DNA of 64,000 nucleotides from CAZWCE01 sp964632505 (GCA_964632505.1 CAZWCE010000009.1:1-64000), one strand, 5' to 3'; counted from the stretch's first letter, positions 34,501 to 43,468 are shown. The notes: generated from the sequence alone by a model not told the origin. Made by a program: numbers and translations.

Positions 34501-35256
34501 ATGATCCCGAATCGCATTGAAAAAGGTGAGTGAAATCGGACCCGATTCCGGTAAACGGACGCGATACTCCGCGAAAACGGATCCCTTTCCCCCGGTGTAG
34601 GGAGGATGCATATTCAGCGACCGGCGGGTCTGCCCCCGAGTGACCGGATGTCGGGAAAAAGTCGCCCGCGATTCCTCCTGCGTCCCGGACCAGCCAACGG
34701 GCAAATGCTCCAGCGGGCCATCTCGGTATTTCCAGCTCACGCGGTAGTCGTCGATCGAAGCGAGAAACAACGAACCGTCCTTCGGAAGCTCCAAAATCGG
34801 AAGCGAAGTCGGCGAAGTCGACGTCCCGGAAGTCGAAAAATCGGTCTGGAAGACCAACACCGGCGACTCCACCTTTCCGAGGGTGGGAAAATCGACGAGT
34901 AGTCGCAACGGATAATGGGCCGAATAAGTTCCTGGAGCGGCAATGATCGTAAAAGCGATCATCTTCTTCTCGCCGGCACCGACCGTCACCTTCCGGCTCG
35001 CCTCGCCGAGGAGTCGGATCGTGTCGACGCTCTCGGCCACCAATTCGCCGGAAAGCGGCTCCTCGCCGGAGTTTTCCAGAGCCGCTCGGATCTCGCGCGG
35101 TTTCTCCAGCTCCGTCACCGGCTCGATCGGTTCGAGCGTGATCGTCAGCGGTCCTTTTTGTACTTTGTTTCCGTTGAAGGCAAGAACTTGAGACATGTCG
35201 GCCCAAAAAAGACCGATTCCAAGCAACAATAGCGATATTTTTGTCGTCGAAAGCAT
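31528..35256 (-). CDS. Very large secreted glycoside hydrolase-like protein (GH101/DUF5696-like)
   Basis: 1242 residues with a signal peptide (ISLLLLGIGLFWADMSQVLA). The N-terminal parts look like a Cys-free Ig-like domain (about 30-140) and a lectin-like domain (about 160-325). A barrel-type domain near 590-900 follows the pattern of DUF5696 and GH101 endo-alpha-N-acetylgalactosaminidases: FVFDIWGGSFENNIEQMRKT, then FGLHDNYIDFYPDARGFSYD. Asp746 in SAYFVDVFTSANVFDYYDRR and Glu793 in PTVSEAGDDFLIGHLDGAD are candidate nucleophile and acid/base. The C-terminal 250 residues are beta-rich. Substrate unknown; a host, algal or plant glycoprotein or polysaccharide is likely. It is a single gene, 75 nt before glycerate kinase on the same strand's far side. 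Confidence 0.72.
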   Translation of the reverse strand: MLSTTKISLLLLGIGLFWADMSQVLAFNGNKVQKGPLTITLEPIEPVTELEKPREIRAALENSGEEPLSGELVAESVDTIRLLGEASRKVTVGAGEKKMIAFTIIAAPGTYSAHYPLRLLVDFPTLGKVESPVLVFQTDFSTSGTSTSPTSLPILELPKDGSLFLASIDDYRVSWKYRDGPLEHLPVGWSGTQEESRATFSRHPVTRGQTRRSLNMHPPYTGGKGSVFAEYRVRLPESGPISLTFFNAIRDHHENEPPSDGVTFRVWVDDQECFERHTAAKVWEPATVDLSQFAGETVLLRLESHPGPDWNTVCDSSYWGAPMLLSGEPMPVLSEKEKAARFEENLRAIRSGEPISKKSRVFDAGKGLQAVVTFGHHGLLDGVLGFGNEQSHVQYDGLRLWVDDQPAGRWPSGLKLQEVEVTEERTRSGRTNRLVLRQVGTIGGDAGELICRLDRREVNGSIGFDLDTRWQWTEVSEPRKGITQLQLGPATQHADRVYAGHGYCIEQPEAFQLRGGGHQLSTSHVGFDFASGLSMLMATTTPPDLLVVDPRQRIYTLQVHPDTRLTFVLGTQDAMACAVEYRDLYDKRPAPAVLRKAGRFVFDIWGGSFENNIEQMRKTVRYGVTDAMMIKHVCQRWGYDNRLPDIWPPGPQYGTTEELQTLQRICNEHGILFGLHDNYIDFYPDARGFSYDHICFSRQDQPIQAWINYRYDAQSYRWRPDRFEPFLVRNLEAITSEMPLSAYFVDVFTSANVFDYYDRRGKFHSRRETQYHWGRAFDVIRERLGGDAPTVSEAGDDFLIGHLDGADCQFLRLNDKPLRHNIVLRCKQWTRVPWFDLVNHTRFSLHGVGYSSRYQGQRSRALFGIDSDDYLSCEILTGHALMTDVASMFKGAVRKYWLAQEAIRSLADDEIDRVAFAGGDLHRIVVHWNSGMTVYVNRGETDWEVAGQVLPQYGYLAENDKLRSTIQRREGQIVEWSQSENALYVNGRQVPVNPPLAIRPSIEQFEHLGGDRFRMQVAWDAQEPAPKDLCTFIHFEQPVVSRHRKPEGFVGGGAYPEKPTSRWQGHETTAYRQYHLPEELPAGRYAVLVGLYDREGNKKRYHLLGPGRGDERYKIGTLIVDRQGGEVSDIRVEKAEPVGPLYNRLLGNRKPTRFPGCETIGAFRLTHRGEKVSVLTPLPLEPAFGVTLFPSELKERSGGEVEAITAIDDEGKTLGPVGVQRRGDAVRFLSRPEVFAYRIEWK

Positions 35257-35330
35257 AAGATTCTCCTTGAGCCGGGCAAGGACTCGGCCGGACGAGAGAC
35301 CGGGACCGGTTTCCCCGCGGGATCATATCG

Positions 35331-36722
35331 TTATGGTTTGGCATTGTACGGTGTGCGATCGACCAGAACAACCCGCAGATCGCAGACATTGGTTCCCGTC
35401 GGACCGCTATGCAACAAACTACCGAGCGATTCGAAGAAAGGATAGGCGTCGTTCCGCTGGAGATGGTCCGCCGCGTCCAAAGTGGAGGATTGCCAACGGC
35501 GGAAAATCTCCTCGTCGAACCAGGCCCCGGCGGCGTCGGTGGGACCGTCTTCGCCATCCGTCCCGCCGGAGAGCATCGCGATTCCCTCGCCGGCGTTTTT
35601 CTCCGCCAGATGCAACATCGCCGCGAGCACCAGTTGCTGATTGCGTCCCCCCTTGCCGCGAATCGCTTCGGGACAGAGCCGCACCACCGGCTCTCCTCCG
35701 CTGATCAGGCAATCGGCACCTTCCCGAGACCGCATTCGGAGCGCCATCTCGGCCAGATGATGCCCCACTTCCTCGGCGGTCGGCTCCGACTTCGTGGCGG
35801 AGACCATCGCGTGCGAATAGCCGCGACGTTCCGCTTCCATGCCGGCGGCGTCGACCGCGACGGCGTTGTTGCCGATGACGAAGTTCTCCACGCGCCGGGA
35901 ATCAGCGCGGGAACCCCCTTTCTGCGGCTTCGACTCCCGGCGAAGCGCTTCAGTCTTGAGATAATCGAACACCCGGTCGGCGATGCCGGCCTCTTGCGCC
36001 CCGAAATCGTGGAGAATCTCCAGGGCCTGTTGGGGCGTGGAAGGGTCGTCGACCGTAGGGCCGGAGGCGATCAGATCGAGTGGGTCGCCGAGGACATCGG
36101 AAAGAACCAGTCCGATGAGCCTCCCTTGGCGGCATTGCCGCTTCAGCTTCCCGCCTTTGACCCGGCTGAGTTGCTTTCGCACGGTGTTCAATTGGCCGAT
36201 CTCCGCGCCCGCGGCGCTGAGGAATCGAGTGACGGCGATCTTATCGGGCAATGTGATCTCCTCGACCGGCGCGGGAAGCAATGCCGAGCCACCGCCGGAG
36301 AGAAGAAATAGGCATAAGTCACTATCCTGCATCAACTTAACTCGGCCAAGGATTTCAGAGGTTCCGGACACCCCCTTCTCGGTGGGTTCATTCACTCCCG
36401 AGGGGCGTGCACCATGCAAATGGCCCCACTTGAGCGGTTGTACACAATCTTCCGGCACGTTCACCCAGCCGGAGAGGCGTTTCGCTTCGGCGACCGGTGC
36501 CAGGATTTCCTCCAAATGCTTCGCCATGGATCCGGAGGCCTTTCCGGCGCCGAGAACAATGATTCGCCCCACCTCGTCGAGGGGGTATTCGCGATCCTCG
36601 ATGCACAACCTATCTCCTTTCAAGACAATGGTTTGCGGCATCAGCACTTCAGAAGAGACGGCTCGGACACCGGCTCTCCAAATCGCCACTAGATCGTCTC
36701 GCATTTGTGCAGCGGATCGCAT
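35331..36722 (-). CDS. Glycerate 2-kinase (MOFRL family)
   Basis: 463 residues; class II glycerate kinases are 420-460. The DUF4147 N-terminal domain has IIVLGAGKASGSMAKHLEEI, LCLFLLSGGGSALLPAPVEE, TVRKQLSRVKGGKLKR and LIGLVLSDVLGDPLDLIASG. The C-terminal MOFRL domain has RGKGGRNQQLVLAAML and LSGGTDGEDGPTDAAGAW. It phosphorylates D-glycerate to 2-phosphoglycerate with ATP, feeding glycolysis. It could consume glycerate from sugar-acid breakdown. It lies upstream of the GH101-like gene on the same strand with a 74-nt gap, so the two may be co-transcribed. Confidence 0.92.
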   Translation of the reverse strand: MRSAAQMRDDLVAIWRAGVRAVSSEVLMPQTIVLKGDRLCIEDREYPLDEVGRIIVLGAGKASGSMAKHLEEILAPVAEAKRLSGWVNVPEDCVQPLKWGHLHGARPSGVNEPTEKGVSGTSEILGRVKLMQDSDLCLFLLSGGGSALLPAPVEEITLPDKIAVTRFLSAAGAEIGQLNTVRKQLSRVKGGKLKRQCRQGRLIGLVLSDVLGDPLDLIASGPTVDDPSTPQQALEILHDFGAQEAGIADRVFDYLKTEALRRESKPQKGGSRADSRRVENFVIGNNAVAVDAAGMEAERRGYSHAMVSATKSEPTAEEVGHHLAEMALRMRSREGADCLISGGEPVVRLCPEAIRGKGGRNQQLVLAAMLHLAEKNAGEGIAMLSGGTDGEDGPTDAAGAWFDEEIFRRWQSSTLDAADHLQRNDAYPFFESLGSLLHSGPTGTNVCDLRVVLVDRTPYNAKP

Positions 36723-37114
36723 TATTCCCTTTCTTAATCAAAAGAATTAGCCAAACAAAGAGTTGGCCGCCCCAAGGGCGGAGCAGGACCGGACCTATGG
36801 GATGAATCAGGCCGCGCCATTCCGTTTTCGACATGTCTTGGCCAAGTATACAGGACCATAGGATATGTTGGAAAGAGATCACGAAGAGAAGGGAATTACC
36901 AAAAGTCGGCAAGATTTCCTTGTCACACTTGCTCGGTATCCTCAGCGGAATCCGTTTCCTGACCGGAACGAACCGAATGCGCGACACTTTCTTGTTTTTT
37001 CAGGGTTGGTTTACATCAGAGGCAACCCGAGTACGATGCAGATAAGGGAGCGGTTTTCGGGATCGCTTGCCGCCCGCTTATCGTTCGGTATCAATGTCAG
37101 AAAAGAGCTAAACC
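36723..37114. other. Divergent intergenic region with a short hairpin
   Basis: 392 nt between glycerate kinase (minus) and the BON protein (plus) with no gene I can support. CCGCCC-CAA-GGGCGG at 36767-36781 is a perfect 6-bp hairpin with a tight loop, in the leader of the kinase gene. No clear promoter pair was found. Confidence 0.4.
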
Positions 37115-37774
37115 ATGACCCGATTATTTGTGATTTTCGTATTTCTCCCTACGTTCGCGGCACTTCCGACGACAGCCGCCGCCCAAGGCATGTTCGGTGG
37201 GCAATCGCCCGGCGGAACGGTCAATCCCGGTCGCTCGACGGCGGTGCCGGGACTGAATATCGGCAACGGCGGCAGTTTCGAGGGAATCGCCAACACCGGT
37301 CAGGTCGACTCTTCGGCGCGTTTTCAGCGTGGAAACGAGAACGCGTTCGTCGGGGCCAATCCTTCCGGGACGTTCATCGGAGTGGGCGATGTCGGCGGCG
37401 CCGGCCAACAGCGAAATTTGGGCAGGCGAGCCGCTGGTGCTCAAAGATTCACCCCCCAGCCAGGCCGGGGAAATACGCGCGGCAGCGATCTTCGGTTCCC
37501 GATGACCCTCGGTTTTTCGGTGCGGCGGCCTCCCGAGGAGAAGAGAGCCGCAAAACTCCAGGAACTTATGAATACCCTCTCCGAATCCTGGCGACTCGCG
37601 ACGATCAAGGTGACGATGGAGAATCGGACCGCCACATTAAGGGGCGTGGTTGTCGACCCGCACCATCGCCTTTTGGCCGAGCGATTGGCGCTCCTGGAGC
37701 CCGGCGTGGACGCGGTAAGAAATGAGATTCGCTGTCCCGAGGAGATTCCATCGCCACGGCGTTCGGCTCCGTAG
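37115..37774 (+). CDS. Secreted BON-domain protein
   Basis: 219 residues. A signal peptide (LFVIFVFLPTFAALPTTAAA) is followed by a Gly/Asn-rich low-complexity region (about 25-110) and a C-terminal BON-like domain (about 145-205: TIKVTMENRTATLRGVVVD, then LLEPGVDAVRNEIR). BON domains bind phospholipid or ligands in the envelope and occur in osmotic-stress proteins. The last 170 nt overlap the convergent lipoprotein gene on the other strand. The BON motif continues into the overlap, so the C-terminus is real. Confidence 0.8.
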   Translation: MTRLFVIFVFLPTFAALPTTAAAQGMFGGQSPGGTVNPGRSTAVPGLNIGNGGSFEGIANTGQVDSSARFQRGNENAFVGANPSGTFIGVGDVGGAGQQRNLGRRAAGAQRFTPQPGRGNTRGSDLRFPMTLGFSVRRPPEEKRAAKLQELMNTLSESWRLATIKVTMENRTATLRGVVVDPHHRLLAERLALLEPGVDAVRNEIRCPEEIPSPRRSAP

Positions 37775-38606
37775 GCATCCTTTCAGAGCCGGTGGGACTT
37801 CCGGAAATCTTGTGATGCCGCCGGGCATTTTGAATGCGTTCCCGCAATGGAACGTATGCCTGGGGCTTGCGATGGGCACGAAATGTCGGCGGAACCTCGA
37901 TCGTCGTCGTCTTCATCTCTTTCAGATTCGTCCGGCTTTCGGTGATCTCGGCTTTCTGCACCTCCACGTCCCAACTCTCATGGGGGTTCTCGCGAAAGTT
38001 CTTCTCGAAGGCGGTCGATTGGAGGGAAGTACGATCTTCCTTCTCGTCCCAAGAAGCCTGCCGCACACCGTCGGCATCTTCCAAGCCGGGCAGCTTGATC
38101 GTCGACTGTTTGCTGACGATCGTACTTCCGGCGGTCGGACTGAAACGGACGATCAGGCTGATCTCTTTTTCCGGAGCCTCGACCTCACTCCATGGCAGCC
38201 AGAAGTTATAGGAATGCCCCAGATCGGACTTCGAATAGAGCATCTCCAACTGATCGGGGGTGAAGACATATTTTTTATTGGGTCGGGTATCGTTGGCCGC
38301 ACGTGCGGTCTCGTCGAAGGCGTTCACCACGACCATTCCGTCGACCTTGACCGGCTCATGACTCTTGTTTTGGAAGAACATGACACGGCCGCCGAAGCCC
38401 CGCTCGGCTCCTTTCTCTTCATCGTGACTGACCGCCGGCTCCCAGACCGCCACGATCCGATCGGGGACTTTCGTTTTGTCCATGAAAGGAAGGGAGGAAA
38501 ACTTCTCGGAGGACATCAGGCTGCACCCGGTGGGGATGATCAGAATCAGGCAGCCCATCCACAGCATATTGCGCCATTTCGTTCGCATCATTTTGCCCAC
38601 ACCCAT
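37605..38606 (-). CDS. Lipoprotein of unknown function with run-on C-terminus
   Basis: 333 residues. MLWMGCLILIIPTGCSLMSS carries a lipobox (IPTGC), so it should be a lipid-anchored envelope protein. The conserved-looking part (about 30-235) is beta-rich: RIVAVWEPAVSHDEEKGAER, GFGGRVMFFQNKSHEPVKVD and LPWSEVEAPEKEISLIVRFS. The final 100 residues are rich in Arg, Pro, Ser and lie partly antisense to the BON gene (170 nt), as if an earlier stop had been lost. It follows the secretin gene by 56 nt on the same strand and probably belongs to the same transcript, perhaps as a partner of the secretin complex. The start may be 38606 or the ATG pair 15-18 nt further in. Confidence 0.8.
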   Translation of the reverse strand: MGVGKMMRTKWRNMLWMGCLILIIPTGCSLMSSEKFSSLPFMDKTKVPDRIVAVWEPAVSHDEEKGAERGFGGRVMFFQNKSHEPVKVDGMVVVNAFDETARAANDTRPNKKYVFTPDQLEMLYSKSDLGHSYNFWLPWSEVEAPEKEISLIVRFSPTAGSTIVSKQSTIKLPGLEDADGVRQASWDEKEDRTSLQSTAFEKNFRENPHESWDVEVQKAEITESRTNLKEMKTTTIEVPPTFRAHRKPQAYVPLRERIQNARRHHKISGSPTGSERMPTEPNAVAMESPRDSESHFLPRPRRAPGAPIARPKGDGAGRQPRPLMWRSDSPSSP

Positions 38607-38662
38607 CTATCTGGAATTGGAATTCCGCACGGAAATCGAGAGGTCGCGGTCGCCGCCGAGCC

Positions 38663-41600
38663 TCAACGTGGCGTATCCTTCGGTTTTTTGGTACTGGAAA
38701 ACGGTTTCATCAACCGCGGGAACTTCTTTTTCGGCGCAGGAGGCATCTGGTCGGCGATCTTCTGTTCCGGCGGCAAGACGGAGGTATCACTCGGCCTCCC
38801 CGGCTGGACCACTTGCGTTTCGGCGTCGAACCATTCGTCGTTCCGCGATCGGAGCGTCGGGTCGCCGTTGAGCTGAATCACGTCGCTCAAGCACCACTGC
38901 ATCCGCCGGATTTCCATCTGTTTGACCATCTCGAGTTCCGCCTCGTTGCGGATGATATGCGGGGTGAGAATGATCAACAATTCGCTTTCCTCGCACGAAT
39001 GATAATCGTAACGGAAAAGATGGCCCAAGATGGGGATATCGGAGACCCACGGCAAGCGTCGACTGACGTCGACGGTTTCCTTGGTGATCAGCCCGCCGAG
39101 CACGACGGTCTGACCGCTGGAAGCGCTGATGGTCGTCTGTGCGGTCACGGTATTGATAACGGGGGAACGGATCGTCACTCCATTTTGCACGGCGACCGGG
39201 ATGCCGTCGGCCTCGGAACCGAGACTCGACTTTTCGGCGTCGACATCCATGACGACCAGTCCGTCGGGACTGATTCGGGGCGTGACGCCGAGAATGAGCC
39301 CGACATTTTCCAGGGTGATGTTGTTCTGCTGTCCCGCCTCGTTGGTCTGGGTTCCGGTGATGCGGGGGACCCGTTCGCCCACCTGGATGAAGGCCGGTTG
39401 ATTATCGAGCGTCATGACCTGGGGACGGCTGAGAATGTTCATCTTCTGGTCCTGCTGCAGCGCACGGATGAGCACGCTGACCGATTCACTGGAAGCGGAG
39501 AAGACGAATCCACCGAAGCCCAGCTCGCTGTTCATCCGCCCGGTCGCGAAGTTCGAAACCCCCTGACTGCCAACCGTCGTGGCACCGGCACGTTGCACGG
39601 TCCCGCCGTTGTTGCCGAGGCTGTTGTTCACGTCGTTGAACAGAAACCCGGGGACCATGTTGGCCGACTGGATCGTCTGAGTGACCACCTGCGGCTGGCC
39701 CGGCTGCGATGTCGTCGTGGTGGTCGTGATGAGGTTGTCGAGCAGACTGCGGTCGAAGAGGATCGAATCCTGCAATCCCAGCTCCACGCCCATTTCATCG
39801 ACGTCGTCGAGCATCACTTCCGCGATCAACACTTGAATCATGACCATGGGGGGCCGCTGGTCGAGTTCCTCGACGATCTTCTGGATCTGGTTGTAATAGC
39901 GTGGCGTGGTGCTGACGATGAGGCTGTTGCTGACCTCCTCGGGGACGACCACCACCTCGCGACGCAGCAATTCGAAGGGACTGACGACTCCTTCCGTGGT
40001 ATCCTCGACCTGCCGTTCGTCCTCGAGATAATTATTGATCGCTTCGGCGATCATCTCCGCCGGGGCGTTCAACAGACGGTAGACGGTCACGCGGCGGTTT
40101 TGAAGGTCGCTCTGATCGAGCCGAAGCAGGATCGCCTCGACCACGTTCAAATCCCCCGAGGATCCGGAGGCGATGATACTGTTAGTACGTACATCAACAG
40201 CGAATCGCATCGGCACGAGCGAGCTTTCCTCCGGCAACGCCCCGGTGCGGACCGAGGGCATATCGGACTGGTTCGTCTCGGAGAATAGCGTCTGGAGCAT
40301 ATCGGCCAAACTCGAAGCGTCGCTGTTGACGATGGTGAAGACCTTGATCTCCGATTCGGCGGCGGGGAGCTGATCGAGCCGAGCGACGAGGGCCTCGATC
40401 AACGGCATGCTCGCCGGCGGCGCAGACACCAACAGGGCGTTGCTGCGAGGATCGGCGGTGACGCGGACGTCGTCGAGAATGCCCGACTTGAGCAATTTCT
40501 TTCCTTCGGTATCGACCTTGGCGAAGGAGAGCATCGCGGAACGTTCAGCCGTCTGTCCCTGGGCGCCGGAGCCGGTCATCGCCTCCTGCAACACGGGGGC
40601 AAGTTCCTCGGCCAAGGCGTTTTTGAGGGGGATCATTTTGATTTCGTTCATCGCCTCGCTTTCGCCGGTGTCGAGGCGGCGGATCATCGAAGTGACTTCG
40701 AGCATGTCGCGCGGGCAGGCCTCGACGATGAGCGAGTTGGAACGGAAGTCGGAGGTGACGCGGACTTCGGCGCCGAGCCCTTGCCGATCCTCATAGAATT
40801 CCTCGATCTCCTCTCGCACCGCATCGACGGGAGCATGGCGGAGACGGAATACCTGGAATTGGGTCTCGGGATCGACGGGCCGATCGAGCTTGCGGATCAT
40901 GTCCTTGACCGTCTCGACACTGTCCCGACGACCGATCAGCAGAATCGCATTCGGCTTGACCAGCGAAGTGATGCTGACGCTCCCCTGTCGGACCAAAAAG
41001 ACCTCTTCATAAAGTTGGCCGACCAGCTCACCGACCCGTTCACTATCGGCGTACAGCAGAGGATAGACGGCGATTTCCGGTTCGTGCTCCAGGCTCATCG
41101 ACTCGATCTGCCGGATCAACGCGAGCACTTCGGCCACATCGTCGCGGTTGCCGCGAATGACCAGCACATCGAGCTCGTCGAGCATTTCGATCTGCACGGG
41201 ACCGAGTACGCCGGTGCCCGAGGCGCCGGGCTCGACGACCTCGCCGTTCAGTCGCAACCGGCCGGCATCGTTCCGGGGGTCGTCGGCGGACCGTTCCTCG
41301 CCGTTTCGCGGGGGTTCCCGTGCCATGGCCGCGGCCCGCTGCGCGGCGACGCGCTGCTGCTGTTTCTCATCGAGCAGCTGAACCGCCTTTTCGACCGACC
41401 GGGCGTTCTCCTGCTGGTAGACGACCAGTTCGGTCCTCTCATCGGCATCGCTTTTGGGGAGATCCATCAGATGCACCAAATGAGCGAAGGCGGCAACGCC
41501 GGCCCCTTGGCCGGAGATGGTCACTCGATGTTCATCATGGTCGATGACCACTTCGAGCGAAGTCCCGTCGGCCAGCGGGACGCGATAACATGCCAACGAA

Positions 41601-42454
41601 CGATCGCGGAAGGAGCTCCCGAGATTTTCGATCGGCACGCAACGTTTTCCGAGTTTCAAGAGCAGTGCTTCTTGAAAATCTTTCGCCGAGCGGTTTTCCA
41701 GCGTCACCGAACGGGTCTGTGGATTCTGGAAGGCGACTCGGGAAACATGGTTGGGCATCCTGGGCGGGGCCGAACGCGCCGGGGAATAAGTTGGGACGCG
41801 GCCGGGGACCATCTCCCTGATGCGGGCGGAAGTATCGGAGGGAGGCGCCGTCCGATTTTGCGCCAGTCGGGGGGAGATCTCCAAGGCATGCGAGGGCATT
41901 CCCCCGGGGGCGCGTGTCACCTCGGGAGGACGCATCGCCAGGGATTCGGCGCTTCGCGGAGCAGGTGGTTGCTTTCCATAATGATTCTGGGGATAACTCG
42001 CCGGGAGCGTCTCCCGGTGCAGCGGCGCGTCACCCGAAGCCGCCGGCGCGACCTCGTGGCGCGGGAGCGGTTGTCGGCGACGCATCGGGTATCGCTGAGG
42101 GAAGACGTCGTGCAACGAACGCGGCGCAACGACGAAAAGCTGGCCTCGTTGGTGATTTGCGAAGATCTTGAAACCCGGCACGCGCCGGTATTCCTCGCGC
42201 AATACCGCTTCGAGACGATCGAGCTCCTCAGCCGGGCAGTCATACCAAGACGACTCAAGGGAGGGCGCTCGCCGTGGAACGCTCCCCGACGGATTCGCCG
42301 GAGGATGATTTCGTGGGTCGTTCCGCAAAGGAGGGCTTGAGAAATCCTGCGAAACAACACTCCCCGAAAGAACGGCGAAGAAAAACAGTATCATCGAGCA
42401 GACGGTCCGGGGGCCTCTCCACGCCGAACCGTCGCCATGGCTTTTTGTTGCCAT
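38663..42454 (-). CDS. Giant type II/III secretin-like outer-membrane protein
   Basis: 1263 residues, well above the 600-750 of GspD/PilQ. The start is the ATG at 42454, with AAGGAG 6 nt upstream; a TTG at 42472 is disfavoured. An export segment (SMILFFFAVLSGSVV) is followed by a Pro/Arg-rich region (about 35-240) and a row of four or five secretin_N (PF03958) repeats, for example VFRLRHAPVDAVREEIEEFY and VTVYRLLNAPAEMIAEAINN. The C-terminal secretin domain (PF00263) has FIQVGERVPRITGTQ, LILGVTPRISPDGLVVMDVD and SSGQTVVLGGLITKE. It ends in a basic tail. It should form the outer-membrane pore of a type II or pilus-type machine; none of the other machine genes is in the window. Confidence 0.9.
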   Translation of the reverse strand: MATKSHGDGSAWRGPRTVCSMILFFFAVLSGSVVSQDFSSPPLRNDPRNHPPANPSGSVPRRAPSLESSWYDCPAEELDRLEAVLREEYRRVPGFKIFANHQRGQLFVVAPRSLHDVFPQRYPMRRRQPLPRHEVAPAASGDAPLHRETLPASYPQNHYGKQPPAPRSAESLAMRPPEVTRAPGGMPSHALEISPRLAQNRTAPPSDTSARIREMVPGRVPTYSPARSAPPRMPNHVSRVAFQNPQTRSVTLENRSAKDFQEALLLKLGKRCVPIENLGSSFRDRSLACYRVPLADGTSLEVVIDHDEHRVTISGQGAGVAAFAHLVHLMDLPKSDADERTELVVYQQENARSVEKAVQLLDEKQQQRVAAQRAAAMAREPPRNGEERSADDPRNDAGRLRLNGEVVEPGASGTGVLGPVQIEMLDELDVLVIRGNRDDVAEVLALIRQIESMSLEHEPEIAVYPLLYADSERVGELVGQLYEEVFLVRQGSVSITSLVKPNAILLIGRRDSVETVKDMIRKLDRPVDPETQFQVFRLRHAPVDAVREEIEEFYEDRQGLGAEVRVTSDFRSNSLIVEACPRDMLEVTSMIRRLDTGESEAMNEIKMIPLKNALAEELAPVLQEAMTGSGAQGQTAERSAMLSFAKVDTEGKKLLKSGILDDVRVTADPRSNALLVSAPPASMPLIEALVARLDQLPAAESEIKVFTIVNSDASSLADMLQTLFSETNQSDMPSVRTGALPEESSLVPMRFAVDVRTNSIIASGSSGDLNVVEAILLRLDQSDLQNRRVTVYRLLNAPAEMIAEAINNYLEDERQVEDTTEGVVSPFELLRREVVVVPEEVSNSLIVSTTPRYYNQIQKIVEELDQRPPMVMIQVLIAEVMLDDVDEMGVELGLQDSILFDRSLLDNLITTTTTTSQPGQPQVVTQTIQSANMVPGFLFNDVNNSLGNNGGTVQRAGATTVGSQGVSNFATGRMNSELGFGGFVFSASSESVSVLIRALQQDQKMNILSRPQVMTLDNQPAFIQVGERVPRITGTQTNEAGQQNNITLENVGLILGVTPRISPDGLVVMDVDAEKSSLGSEADGIPVAVQNGVTIRSPVINTVTAQTTISASSGQTVVLGGLITKETVDVSRRLPWVSDIPILGHLFRYDYHSCEESELLIILTPHIIRNEAELEMVKQMEIRRMQWCLSDVIQLNGDPTLRSRNDEWFDAETQVVQPGRPSDTSVLPPEQKIADQMPPAPKKKFPRLMKPFSSTKKPKDTPR

Positions 42455-43000
42455 CGACATCTCCTTGTCCAACGCGAACGAAAATCTCCGGGGGATTCAT
42501 CACCACTGGAAAAAGGCGTAACCTCCCCGAAGCTTCCATGCTCGCGGAGGAAGCTGGAAGAAGTGAAAATTGCCATTTGCGAACGTGCAGGTGTTTTCCA
42601 GCGGATGCTTCCCCCATCGCGTGACTTCGATCGGAGACTCTGCCGGGAGGCGGCTTATGGAACCAAGCGCGGCGATCTTTCACGGAAAGCATTCCATACA
42701 GACGGAACAATGAGCATCATCCCACTGACCGGAAGATCCCGCACTATCCCTATCATCGGATTATCCTTCCCTTACGGTATAAAAAAATCGTCGGAAAAGA
42801 AGAGTTTTTCCCCGAAGAGCCGTAGCTCCCTCCCAGAAAAAAAGAAGTCGGGGACGATGAACCGAGCCAGGGAGAGAGGAATCGTTCCAACAGATTTCGA
42901 ACCGGAAACAATTTGATTCGAAATGACCAGGAGGCGACTCTTCCGGCCTTGGGCGAGAAAGCTCGGCAAATGAGTCTCGGAAAAAGAAAAAAGCTTCGCT
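42455..43000. other. Long leader region upstream of the secretin gene
   Basis: 546 nt. Open frames up to 159 codons occur, but they are antisense or poor in family features, and none has a signal peptide. The stretch near 42770-42860 is A-rich. Besides the AAGGAG ribosome-binding site of the secretin I see no clear signal. Confidence 0.4.
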
Positions 43001-43468
43001 CTAAGATCCTTCCGTGTGCTCCTCCTCGGGTTCCATCGGCTCCTGGAAAAAGTGCTCGTGGGCGAGCATCGCCACGCGCCGATTTTCCTTTTCATATTCT
43101 CGCCTGCTGATGAAGCGCCTTTTTCCGGCCTCAATCGCCTCGGGAGTGAGGACAAGCCGATACCGGAAGGCTACAAACAGCATGTAGATAAGTCCCCAAA
43201 TGCACAGGAGAAGAACCGCAACCAACAAGAGGATGAACAGGATTACGAGTGAGCCCCGAAGATACGATGACCAATGATCCTTGGGGAGTTCCGACACCAT
43301 GATCACGGATTTGACGATCATGAACGAACTGATGCAGGTCATCACGATCGAGCCGACCCCGTAGAAGCCCAACATTACCAGCCGATATTCAAGAGGGGGA
43401 CGAATCATCAGCCGATCGTTCGGTTCGCCGGAAAGATCGATCGTTTTGCGCGCCGATTTTCGTTCCAT
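43001..43468 (-). CDS. Small integral membrane protein of unknown function
   Basis: 155 residues. Two long hydrophobic helices: about 33-53 (LGFYGVGSIVMTCISSFMIV) and 70-98 (GSLVILFILLLVAVLLLCIW), then an aromatic stretch and a charged, helical cytoplasmic tail (EAIEAGKRRFISRREYEKEN) ending in an acidic cluster. No family is recognised. It lies 56 nt after the HtrA-like protease on the same strand and may be its membrane partner. Confidence 0.7.
   Translation of the reverse strand: MERKSARKTIDLSGEPNDRLMIRPPLEYRLVMLGFYGVGSIVMTCISSFMIVKSVIMVSELPKDHWSSYLRGSLVILFILLLVAVLLLCIWGLIYMLFVAFRYRLVLTPEAIEAGKRRFISRREYEKENRRVAMLAHEHFFQEPMEPEEEHTEGS

Noticed and set aside
38813..40288. 491-codon open frame on the plus strand
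   Set aside because: Antisense to the C-terminal secretin domain; His/Asp-rich mirror composition and no motif.
40781..42340. 519-codon open frame on the plus strand
   Set aside because: Antisense to the secretin gene, which has clear domains; the composition is that of a mirror frame.
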